DNA of 64,000 nucleotides, from the NCBI GenBank assembly GCA_026214975.1, contig JAOBSW010000110.1:124001-188000 (forward strand), given 5' to 3'. Positions 54,421 through 64,000 of this stretch are shown in pieces. The translations under genes were made by a program, and so were the position numbers. The notes beneath the pieces were generated by a model. It was not told where the DNA came from. It did no database searches and saw only the letters and a program-made list of their open reading frames with translations. This DNA comes from Gentiana macrophylla. Its lineage: Eukaryota > Streptophyta > Magnoliopsida > Gentianales > Gentianaceae. Every line of letters starts with the position of its first letter. Position 1 is the stretch's first letter.

Positions 54421-55207
54421 ATATTATCATCGTTTCCAACCCTCCGACAGATTCCTTGAGTATAAAATGAATACTGGACTCAAAATGAAAAAAATTACAC
54501 CTTATATAAAAGGAAAAAGATGATAAAACTTATAATGACTCCAAATCAAACCCTATAAATCAAGTATATCTGAAATAAGAATAAAACATCATCACTTCCC
54601 TTATCTGACATTCGCCTTAAATGACAAGGACAACAAAAAATAAGTGAATCTGACCTTTGATGTTTGAGGAAGAAAAAGCGGTTGCGAAATGACGCAGCTT
54701 TTGCAAGTGGCCGCAAAAATTTGGCTAGGTTTACCTTCAATACTCTCGACGATGAAGAAATTCGGTTGCAAAATGCCTAGACAACTGGCCATCATGGATG
54801 CTCAAAGGTACAACGAGATAACACAACAACAACAACAATAAAAATAAAAATAAAATGAAAATGAAAATAAAAAACCCGAAACCCAATGAAGAAACTAACA
54901 CTCTTTTCTTCATTAACGTGGCGTTGTTGTGGATTATAATGTATCCATATCTTCCCAAACCAAATGTAAAGACACCACCACAATCAATTTACTGGCACCA
55001 CCACACCAAATCAACCTCACGTTGAAAATGACTTTCAAAATATTGGGTATATGCATAATCGGCTTTTAAAAGTCAAAAATGCGCTCTGTAATCAACTTTT
55101 TGAAAATCAATTATCACGAAAGCCAATTTTGAACTTGGTGTCGTGATCGGTGTGATGCCATAGTAAATTGATTGAGTTGCATTCGGAAAAAAAAAAAAAA
55201 AAAAAAA

Positions 55208-55240
<33 letters not shown>

Positions 55241-56920
55241 ATCTTGCAGGACTACTTACAATAGTGAACATAACATAACATGTCTTAGAAAGTGAAAAAT
55301 ACTCTAAAATACCAAATAAGGCGGAAATTTGCTCTTTGAAAAGAAAAAAAGGCAGAAATTAGCATAATTTACCACAAAGTTAATAAAACCAGCCAATCCA
55401 GAGCTGTAGCGGTTATCTGGGAAAGAGAAACCGTGCCAGTCATCTAATTTATCCGAACTGAAGTGATCCGTTTTTAGCCCAGCGTGCTCACACCGCTAAA
55501 GCGTAATCCACTAGGGGGTTCAACAGCCATCCAACCCGTGGTTTAGCCGGTTAGCCTCTCAAATCATCCATAAAACAATTCTAGTAGAAAATTGTCAAGC
55601 CACAGATTCAGCAGCATAGTGGCCTTGTCCTCGTCATGACATCTGGTGTAAGGACATTGTTCACCCTAACTCAATCCCCCTCCCCCCTCCCTCTCCCCAA
55701 AACAAGAAGGGAGGAGAGGATTCGGGAAATCCGTGTTACTTCCAGTAAGTATTGGTATTCATAAAAGCACATTGGAATAACCGTTTCCAGGCGATTTGCA
55801 ATGTCTTGGTCTCCAAGCAAAAGACTAGATATATGGCTACAGTAAAGCTTATATTGCTGATTTTATGCTTGTGGTGTATGTAACCCTGTAAATTTTCGAG
55901 ATAAATCCATACAAGACAGATGCAAGAATTTCTAAACAAGAAAATATTAGACTTGCCTGATGGTATTAGCTTTCATACAGATGGAGACTATCTTCATAAA
56001 TTCGTGTTGCTCCTCAGAAGCTTGTGAAATACTACCCCCTTAGCAACTTCGCTTCTGAACCAAAATATTAAAAAAAAAAATCAGCTATATATCATATAAT
56101 GAATTAGTTCTGATAGAATATCTCAGGATGCATGACATACAGAACTCCTAAACCACACGTTATACATATTTGAAGTTAACATTTCTTTCCTTTATAGGAG
56201 CACTTACGTGTTAGTGTCTTGGAAACAAGTTAAATCTGTAAAATAACCATTTAGATACAACAAAATCCATCTACAGCAAAATCTCTACTTGGATCTATAA
56301 ATACAGAATCTCTACAGGTGTTATTTTTGCACCGTGGGATTCTAGTGCATTTCATTCTGAATAAAGATTATGTAAAACACTTTGAATAAAGATATTGCAA
56401 TATGGAGAAAAAAGGGTGTTTAAGTATGTAAATTAGAAATCTGTTATGAAACACCAATGTAAGTGCTCCGACTATCTGTGGCCATGTTTATTGTATTGTA
56501 CTAGTCTATGTAGAAATCATTGCTTTATATGATGACTTAGAAAGTCGATAGTTTCACAGGTAAATGTCGTTATGTTCAATGATGTCTAGCACAAATGTTG
56601 GGACTTCTAAGGCAAACCACCACCCCTAAATGGCTGCTACTGTTTCTTTCTCTTTCCCTCCTTTTCTGCTTGCAGCATCCCACTATAAGAAATGAGTAAA
56701 AGCTCGACTTTAACGATGAAAAGACTAAAAAATCCAAGGTATACTTAATGCATTCTAATTTTCAATCTCTCACTTATTAATAGACAATGGTAATGTGGGC
56801 AAAAGGACAATGGTATACTTAATGCATTCTGATTTTCAATCTCTCTCTCTCTCTCACACACACAACAACAACAATAACAACAACAAACAAACAAACAAAC
56901 AAACAAACAAAAAACATGAG
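54421..56920. other. no firm gene; microsatellites; probable 3' flank of the PPR gene
   Basis: 54546-54960 (minus) has short open frames without a known domain. A-run then (AAC)n at 55187-55239. 55370-55570 is a unique GC-richer patch with no tRNA or rRNA match. 56058-56037 (minus) could be a short last PPR exon (acceptor TTGGTTCAG, then AAGCGAAGTTGCTAAGGGGG and TAG). GTATACTTAATGCATTCT plus ATTTTCAATCTCTC is duplicated at about 56741 and 56813. Confidence 0.45.
56843..56911. repeat. compound microsatellite (CT)n(CA)n(AAC)n(AAAC)n
   Basis: Four simple motifs in series just downstream of the PPR coding exon. Confidence 0.95.
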
Positions 56921-58035
56921 TTAGAGGAACAGAAGTGTACCTGAACCATCCTTCAGGGCAATCATCTTAGACTCCAAGTCTTGAGCAGCTTCAGCCATTC
57001 CTAGAGCATTATAGGCTTGAATCATGGTAGAAAAGGTGATATTATCCGGTTCACAGTTTCTGTCTTTCATCGCCCAATACAACTCAGCCATTCTCCCTAC
57101 ATCACCAGCCTTGCCATACGCACTGATAACGCAGTTAAAGAACGCGGTATCTAAAACCACGTCAGAATTTTCAACTTGCCTCATTATAGAATCAACCTTC
57201 TTTAGTAGTCCAACTCTACTATAAGCACTGACCAGAGAGCAGTATGTACGTGAATTCGGCTTCATCCCTTGATGCTTCATTCCTAAGAAAACTTCTTCCA
57301 TCTTTTCGAGAATTCCAGCCTTCCCAAATATTTCAATGCTTGTATTGTAAGTGACTATAGTTGGAGTATAAAACCGTTTCTTCATAAACTCCAAAACAGA
57401 ACCCATTTTTTCATAGTTTTGTGCTTTCCCGTACGACTTTATCAATATGTTATACGTCATAATGTCTGGTTTTACACCCATCAGCTGGAATTCATTGAAC
57501 CAATTCTCTGTTTTCTCAATCTGTCCTGAGTTTCCGTAAGCCCCGATCACTGAATTCAAGGTGTAAATGTCCGGAAGGCACGTGCTGCTTTCTAACATAC
57601 CAGTCAACGATTGTTCCATTAAATCAAAGCGCCCAGCCTTACCATATCCGTCAATAATGGTATTGTATGTGGTAGTGCTGCAATTAATTCCCAAAATGAC
57701 ATTTCTGCAAGAATCTGTTCAATCATATCAAAATTTTGATGTTTGATACAGCATTTGATGAGAATTGAATATGTATAAACATCAGGCTTGCATTCATAGA
57801 CTGATTTCATATCGTCGACAGTTCTAAATGCCTTGTCAAAAAGCCCACTTGAGCCATAAACCCCCACAAGAGCTGTATAGACATCAAGTGTAGGTTGAAG
57901 CCCATCAGAACGGAGGATCTCAAACAGTAAGCTAGCTTGAGATGGTTGCCTGCATTTGCCAAGCATTACCAACAACTTTGTGTACGTCTGGCACTTCGGC
58001 TCATACCAGTGTTGCTTACGGAGCAGGTCAAAAAT
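56921..58035 (-). CDS. PPR protein (At3g53170-like), exon 2, one frameshift
   Basis: Starts at 58035 after a TAATGTTAG acceptor, in phase with exon 1: IFDLLRKQHWYEPKCQTYTK. About ten P-class PPR motifs of 34-36 residues follow, each opening with the D/T-x-x-T-Y/F-N pattern (DVYTALVGVYG, DVYTYSILIKC, TTTYNTIIDGYGKAG, DIYTLNSVIGAYGN, DIMTYNILIKSYGKA, TIVTYNTSIEIFGKAG, NSRTYCSLVSAYS, DTAFFNCVISAYGKAG, DNITFSTMIQAYN). Such proteins bind organelle RNA. From memory the order and sequence match Arabidopsis At3g53170. At 57693-57696 four T (minus sense) stand where five are needed (AEMSF | LGINCS), so the frame shifts by one. The end GGTTCAG|GTACAC could also be a donor to a further short exon. Confidence 0.88.
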
Positions 58036-58229
58036 CTAACATTACATCAGTAAGAAAACTGTAAACATTTAAACAAAGAACCTTATGTTACGTGGTAAAT
58101 GGCATGAGGATGCAATACAGCACAAAAGAAACAACATCCAAAAATATACTAAGCAGAGTTCTAAGTATAACTTATGTACTTATAGTATCATGATGTAATG
58201 AAGTAAAACAAGGCACCAAAATCGTAGTA

Positions 58230-61192
58230 GTTAATGTTTTTATGAAACCGAAGTATTTTATCCCTTCTATCTACTTTATTAAGTGATAAAAGAAGGTCAA
58301 ATAAGGCTTGTAACAGAGGCAAGATACTTGCCTGCTTCTAAGCAAAATTACAGTTTCGTATGATAATCTCTTAGCTCTGTCTTCTTCCTCTTCACCTCTA
58401 AGCTTCTTCTACTATGTATCTACCTTAGATGCAACTTCATTCAATGGCCGAGGAAAATACGACAATTGAATAGAGAAAATCAAGATAGGTCAACCTCATA
58501 GGAGGATTATGCAAATGCGAATGATAAAACCTTGGTACACTTGTGAGAGTTTAAGTTTATGCTTAAGACTCGTGTATTTCTTATCAACTATAACTTGGAC
58601 CACGATTTGGCACTGTTTTGTTCGTGGTTCCTCTCATTAGTCAAATACCAACCAATAAAATGCTGACTTGCTAACCATGGGCCAGCATAGAGTGCTGAGT
58701 AGTTAAACACCAAGACTCTATACCTTTCTTACAACATACATTATGACAGGCAATGACCTACTAGTATATTAAGTGATTGACAATTAACTAATAAAAATAA
58801 CAGAACTCTGAAAAATTCAAATTAGGCCACTGAATATCAATTCAAAACCCTGATTTGGCATTATTTCCAAGGATAAAACATGATATTGGTCCATTTTGTT
58901 CCACTTAAATTCGCAGTTCTATCCACAATGTTCCATCTTTGCATTTTAACCCTCATCTATGCATTTTTTAATTTTTACATTTTCAGTTTAAAGTGTCACG
59001 TGCATAAAACCAATACTTAAGTTACAACAGGCTTCAAACAATAGAAATATGACATGTGGTACAAATTAACTGAAAAGGATAGAAATGCAAAACTTATGAA
59101 ACAAAACAAAATGCACCAAAAGTATCTTTATCCCATATGTCCAAGCAGCCACCTTTTCACTATTCAATAGCCAGCAAATCGTATGTTGACATGTTAATCA
59201 TAGACCATTATAAACTTTCACTGGCCCAAGAGAGTTCTCAATTACCATCTAAGGTAGTTTATACTTTTAGTTATATAATTGACCTAGATTAATCAGGATT
59301 CGCCAAAATCATAGACTAATTCATTTTCTATCAAATCAGCTTCTGCTCTAATTTTAGGTATAACCGAGGGGGGAATGTTCCAGCACTGTCATTGCACTGA
59401 CCCCTTATTTCTTGATTCCACAACCATGTTTTTGAGTTATGTTTCTTATATAGCTTAACAAATCCATAATGGAATTAGCAGAGAGTTGAATTGTGTAGTT
59501 TTACTAATGATTGTAGACAATGCAATTATAATTGGCATAGAAATAATTTTTTGACATAACAAACAAAGCCCAGCAAAACAAAAATCAGATAATTTCGAGA
59601 AAAATAACAATATCAATAGAAATTATTGCATCACACATGCTATTGCAATCACATATCATACCGAAACCCCATACGAGTTTTTATGAAACCCAAGTATTTT
59701 AGCTATTCTATCTACTTTATTCTGCTAATGCATGTGAGACAGAGCATTTTTCAACTGAGCAAGTATGGTCATTCGAACTTTTCTCCTCGGTCGTGCTGGC
59801 CTCCTCTTTTCAATAGAAATGAGACGGTCTATGTTAAAATGAAAGTTGAGGAGGACTTAACAGAGGCAATATATGTGCCTGCTTCTAAGCAAAATTCCAA
59901 CTACACATACTAATCTCATCGCTCTATCTTCTTCCTCTTCACCTACAGAACCTTCTATCAGGGGCGGATCTATACATACTAAGGGGGTCAAGTGACCCCA
60001 CTGAGATCCGGGAAAGTAAACGATTTAGCTTTGTTGTTAAAAAATGTCATTTTGTTGTTAAAAATGTAGTTTTAGGCTCCGGTGATCCCACTGGAACAAT
60101 TTTTTGGCTAAAAAGTGCAGTTTTACAGTCCGGTGACCCCACTGAAAAAAAATTCTGAATCCGCCCCTGCCTTCTACTATATATCTACTTTAGATGCAAC
60201 TTCATTCAATATAAGCCGATGGGGATACGACAATTAACTAGTGGCAATCAAGGTAGGTCAACCTCATAGGAGGATTATGTAAATGTGAATGAAAAAACCT
60301 TGGCACACTTGTGACTTGTGAGAGTATAAGTTTACACTTAACACTCGTCTATTTCTTACCAGCCATTATTTGTACCAAGATTTGGCACTATTTTCAAGAG
60401 GTTCCTTTTCGTTAGTCACATACCAACTGATAAAATGCTGACTTGCTAAACATGGACCAGCACAGAGTGCTGAGCAGTAGACACTAAAGACTCTTCACCA
60501 TTCCTACAGCACACATTATGACGGCCAATAACCTACTACTATAATAAGTAATTGATCCTTAACTGATAAGATTAACATAACTCTGAAAAAATCAAGTAAG
60601 GCCACTCATTGTTAGATACCTAAATTTTCAAAAGCCCTGATTTCGGCATTATTTCCACGATGTCACCTTCTCATTATTCAACAGCCAACTAATTGCATGT
60701 TGACTTGTTAACCATAGACTAACATAAACTTTCACTAGTCCAAGAGAGTTCCCAATAACCATCTAAGGTAGTTTATCTTTTTAGTTGGAAATTGGCCTAT
60801 ATTAATCAGGATTCGCCAAAATCATAGGCAAATTCATTTTCTGTCAAATTAGTTGCTTTTAGGTATAAAAGAGGGGAGGGGGAGGGGGATGGGGGAGTAT
60901 GTCCAGCACTGCCATTGCAATGACCTCCTATTTCTTGATTCCACAACCAAGTTTTAAGTTCTGTTTCTTATGTAGCTCAACAATTCTAAGATGTAATTAG
61001 CAAAAAGATGAAGGTTATGCTAATGGTTGTAGTCTGGATATTGCGATTTCAATTGGCATAGAAGTAATCTTTTGACATAACAATCAAAGCCCAGCAAAAC
61101 AAAAATCAAAACATTTCGAAATAAATAACAATATCTATAGAATTTAATGCAACACACATACTATTGCAATCATAACAAACCAAATCCCCGCA
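58230..61192. repeat. ~1.45-kb tandem duplication in the PPR intron
   Basis: Copy A about 58230-59675, copy B about 59676-61192. Both start TTTTTATGAAACC(G/C)AAGTATTTTA and share TGCCTGCTTCTAAGCAAAAT, GGTCAACCTCATAGGAGGAT, GATTAATCAGGATTCGCCAA-like and GCCCAGCAAAACAAAAATCA, ending in CTATTGCAATCA. Identity is roughly 80-85% with indels. Copy A retains about 200 bp (58880-59120) lost from copy B; copy B has a MITE. Confidence 0.88.
59959..60169. mobile_element. hAT-type MITE (CAGGGGCGGAT ends)
   Basis: 211 bp, ends CAGGGGCGGATCTA and (inverted) CAGGGGCGGATTCA, flanked by CCTTCTAT (59951-59958) and CCTTCTAC (60170-60177), an 8-bp duplication with one mismatch. The equivalent site in the other intron copy is empty (CTTCTTCTACTATG around 58404), which confirms the insertion. 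Confidence 0.92.
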
Positions 61193-61247
61193 TAAATTTT
61201 CCAACTAAACACAAGGAAATAATGATACAAAAAGAAATTCCACATAC

Positions 61248-61553
61248 CTTAAGAGCAGCTTCCCAGCGGTTTTTTTTAATTGCATCGTCTAAGGCCTCCA
61301 GAACAGCCTTAGGCCAGAGATTGTTATACTTTGCAGAATTAGCTTTTTTCTCAATAGCTTTGATGGCGGCCTCTGTTCTGAGAATCCTTGAAAGATTCTT
61401 CTGAGGGGATTTTTGCAGACCCTTTGAACTGATTGCTGAATCTTTCCTTGATGCATTTATGGGCGAAATTTTTGAATTTGTCGAGAAAATGGTGGTGTGT
61501 GGCCCGCTCAAGTTCGCCTGGCTAGTCCAGTGAATATGTAGCTCCATAGCCAC
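61248..61553 (-). CDS. PPR protein (At3g53170-like), exon 1
   Basis: 102 codons from ATG at 61553 (a second Met at 61547 is equally possible) to AAG|GTATGT. The first ~45 residues are Ser/Lys-rich and poor in acidic residues (MAMELHIHWTSQANL, SASRKDSAISSKGL-like), as for an organelle-targeting peptide. Then comes NLSRILRTEAAIKAIEKKAN and KYNNLWPKAVLEALDDAIKK followed by NRWEAALK, the conserved linker before the first PPR in this protein family. The exon is intact. Upstream DNA (61554-61620) gives no clear TATA box. Confidence 0.87.
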
Positions 61554-61984
61554 GGTGAGTACTGAAGATGACGAGCGTACGCGAATACCAGTGATGCGGA
61601 TAAAATTGTCAGCGGTTTAAAACAACAGTCATACAAATTACTTTATTCCCAAAAAAAATATTTATTCTTTTTTCCTTTTTTTATTAAATTAGCCTCGTAT
61701 TTTTATTTCTTAATTTTAGGACGAATCTCTATCTATCTATCGTGTGTAATATACGGAGGAATGGATTTAATCTAATTATCCGTTTTGACCCGTTCCAAAC
61801 CCGAACAATAATACGCATACCCGGAAAAAGGATACAGATTCTCGAAATCCCTTGCAATAAAATTAATAAATTAAAAATCAACAAAAGATACTCATTCTCC
61901 TAAAAAAATAAAAAAGATGCACAGTTAATTTTCAATCCGATTGATTTTCTCTTTTAGTCATTTTTCTTTGATTATTCTGTTTGG
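61554..61984. other. promoter side of the PPR gene, no element resolved
   Basis: 431 bp between the PPR start and the next LTR. It includes T-rich stretches and no obvious TATA box at a useful distance. TTTGG at 61980-61984 would be the target duplication of the following LTR; the other side is outside the window. Confidence 0.45.
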
Positions 61985-64000
61985 TGTAACGTCCCGCTCC
62001 CGATTAACCAGCCCTTATCCTAAAAGCGAACGCTTCAAGACGTATAAAATAAAAGTAAATTCATTTTATAATGCAGTTCTCTACTACGTCAGATCAAACG
62101 AAAAGAAAACTAAGCAAAACTCGGTATATTTTTTTTTTTTCAACGTCTAAGAATAGAAACAAGAAATTTAAAGATAAATGTAAATTATTACATCGGAAAA
62201 GATTAAATCCCAAAAGACAAAGACGTAGCAACCAAAAGAAACCAACAGCCTACCTCGTAATCATTACAAGAGCCACCAAAGAAAAACAAGAAAGAAACAT
62301 TCTTGAAACTTCAACGAGCGCCTTCACACGCCGTCATTAAAACTCTCCTCGAACACTGCTTCGCCTCTTCCCCAAACACATAAAAGAAAATGCATTCGAG
62401 GTAAGTACAATGTACTCAGCAAAGAAAGAGAAGTTTATGAAACCAAAAGAAATTATAAGGAAAGATATTTAAGTCGTTTATTTGGTTATAAGAGACCGAC
62501 TCAATCTAGTGGCTCACTTACGCCATCAACATGTTGTGACTAATCGTTTTAACTTAACCTATCTATGTTACAACCGCACTCTCAGGGCACTACGCAAGAT
62601 CCCCTCAAGCAGAGTCCCTCTGCATTTTCAGGGTCTTTGACCCACAGAGTTCTTCTACCTTGGGAACACTCTTTTGCAACATATTAGTGGATCACACCAA
62701 TATCCACGAAGTCTGTAGAAAAGGTAGACTCGATAGCACGCACACCTCAAACAGAGTCCCTCCGCATTTTAGTGGTCTTTTTGACTCCACGGTTCTTCCA
62801 CCTTCAGAGGTAGCACATTCATCGCGATTTAGCCTCGGTGCCTAGCCAAGAGAGACATGTTGTTTAATCTTTTACTAGTCACATACGTTGTTTATTAGGT
62901 TATTAGCTAGCCAACCTAAGTATTTTCAAGTATTCTCCTCACACCACTACTCTCTTCTTATCACTAGACACGGACAAGTCCTAGCACATACACGACCAAT
63001 GATGAACCCTAATTCATCAAAGCACAAGCCTATCATGCTCTTCCGACGGATCCGAACTTCAACTCCCTTTAAGAGTTCATTCGGTGTTTTAACCGAACGA
63101 ATCGTAAGCTCAATTCAAAGCTTGTCTAAGTTTATACCATTTTAACATATCATGTATAAAGGTTTCATAAAGATAAATCATGTTTATAAGGCTGAACAAC
63201 AACCCACAAGGAAATAAAGGATAAAACCAGCTAGACGCCTGCTTTTAAGGCATGGACGCGCTCAACATTGTCGAACATTAGCCGGACGCCCGTCCACCTA
63301 AAAAAAGATATCAATCTCGAATGTAATTAGCACCTCAGACGCCCGTCCGATAAGCCGACGCCTGCTCGAACATTACCGACGGCGCGTCCCAAAAGCCGGA
63401 CGCCCGCCCACCTAAAACAAGATTAATCTCGAATGTAATTAGCACTCAGACGCTCGTCGGATAAGCCGACGCCTGCCTCGAGATTCGACCTAAGCGGACG
63501 CCCGCCCCAGAGAACCGGACGCCCGCCCACCTGGTTTGACCAAAACCCTAACTTCATCATCATGCGATTACGATCGTATTTCAACTAAAACCAAAGAAAA
63601 ACAAAGATGTAAACACAAAGAAACTTATATCTAAACATGCCATGATACTTATAGACAAAACTCAAACCATCAACACATCATTCTAGCACCAACTACAACC
63701 TACATTTGCATCTAACCTTATAAAAGCAAGGAGATCATAGGATTTATTTTCCTTACCTTAAAACAAATTTTTAAAATCGAACCAAAACCAAAGAAAAGAT
63801 CGCAACTTTGGCAACCAAACGGTATCCAAACGTAGTCCTCTTCTCAACGATTCCAAAACTTGATTCCGATGCTAAAATGGTTAACTCCTTCTCTCAAAAT
63901 GAGAAAACTCTTGTCTCTCCTCTTTCTCTCTCTCACAAATTGCATAGGATGGGTTTAGGTGTTTCAAATCTCGATTTGTGATTAACAAAGGGTTAGGTCA
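61985..64000. mobile_element. large LTR, partial, inverted relative of the solo LTR at 11634
   Basis: Starts TGTAACGTCCCGCTCCCG. Read in reverse, it matches the end of the 11634-13901 LTR (GGATAAGGGCT..CGGGAGCG..GTTACA) and carries the block GAGGTAAGTACAATGTACTC at 62397-62416 and the palindrome array in the same relative place (about 1.25-1.55 kb from this end). No primer binding site or polypurine tract is visible at 61984, so it is a solo or outer LTR. The far end lies beyond the window. Confidence 0.78.
63230..63545. repeat. array of GGACGCCCGTCC-type palindromes, with a tandem duplication
   Basis: Units include CCGGACGCCCGTCCACC, CAGACGCCCGTCCGATAAGC, GCCGACGCCTGCTCG, CCGACGGCGCGTCCC, CCGGACGCCCGCCCACC, CAGACGCTCGTCGGATAAGC and ACCGGACGCCCGCCCACC. 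The core folds as GGACG-CC-CGTCC. A ~115-bp block containing AATCTCGAATGTAATTAGCA is tandemly repeated (63281-63390 and 63396-63490). Confidence 0.82.

Larger units (their letters stand above)
58036..61247 (-). other. PPR gene intron, 3.2 kb
   Basis: Donor AAG|GTATGT at 61247-61242, acceptor TAATGTTAG ending at 58036; both exons end and start on codon boundaries. Most of the intron is a tandem duplication (see repeat entry) with a MITE in one copy. No gene within. Confidence 0.82.

Noticed and set aside
55370..55570. GC-richer patch as organelle-derived or tRNA/rRNA sequence
   Set aside because: No cloverleaf, no A/B boxes at the right spacing, and no recognisable rRNA motif.

Overview
The window is nuclear DNA from a flowering plant, almost certainly a eudicot. 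The grounds are low G+C, intron-bearing minus-strand gene pieces with plant GT..AG borders, a plant-type tRNA-Asn gene, and layer upon layer of plant transposons (Ty1/copia, Ty3, TRIM, LINE, hAT, CACTA, Mutator, pogo/Emigrant, Stowaway). I cannot name the species. Only two loci look like ordinary host genes: a P-class pentatricopeptide-repeat (PPR) gene at the right end (exon 1 at 61248-61553, exon 2 at 56921-58035, minus strand), which carries one frameshift, and a tRNA-Asn(GTT) gene at 48258-48331 (minus).

Layout. 1-2460: 5' part of a minus-strand copia element running off the left edge. 2735-2862: exon fragment of a cinnamoyl-CoA-reductase-like gene, abutting a second, 5'-truncated copia element (about 2863-7884) that holds a hAT and a CACTA miniature element. 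9.5-11.05 kb: minus-strand gene pieces (FKBP43/53-like first exons, aspartyl aminopeptidase). 11634-13901: 2.27-kb solo LTR with GGTTA target duplications; a relative in opposite orientation starts at 61985. 14.5-20.1 kb: Ty3-like LTR, CACTA end, degraded copia gag, Ty3/Tat pol fragment, LINE ORF1 fragment. 20.2-24.7 kb: degenerate repeats, a 334-bp TRIM, a CACTA element with palindromic subterminal repeats, a tandem segmental duplication with Stowaway elements. 24.8-27.3 kb: pogo/Lemi transposon split by a solo LTR, a foldback between two TA tracts, and a Mutator-type MITE.

27.7-32.4 kb: an inverted pair of tRNA-Lys-like sequences, then minus-strand exon fragments of unrelated genes (including mitochondrial EF-G and MCM6), which suggests a gene-capturing transposon. 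34.8-39.4 kb: an Emigrant-type element, more of the 20-21 kb repeat family, and short unrecognised exon-like pieces. 39.4-46.1 kb: an LTR element without pol, with a palindromic tandem repeat inside it, into which a 5.2-kb LINE inserted (16-bp target duplication). 46.1-48.26 kb: a minisatellite beside the tRNA-Asn gene that repeatedly contains the last ~15 bp of that gene. 49-55 kb: decayed LINE, copia and SINE-like remnants. 56.9-61.55 kb: the PPR gene, whose 3.2-kb intron is mostly a tandem duplication. 61985-64000: part of the second large LTR.

The genes do not form a working pathway. The story is one of nested insertion and decay, in which host gene pieces have been broken up or copied. 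The observations most worth a second look are the tRNA-derived minisatellite, the short GC-rich palindrome arrays conserved in position in two diverged large LTRs, the mosaics of gene fragments, and the PPR frameshift.
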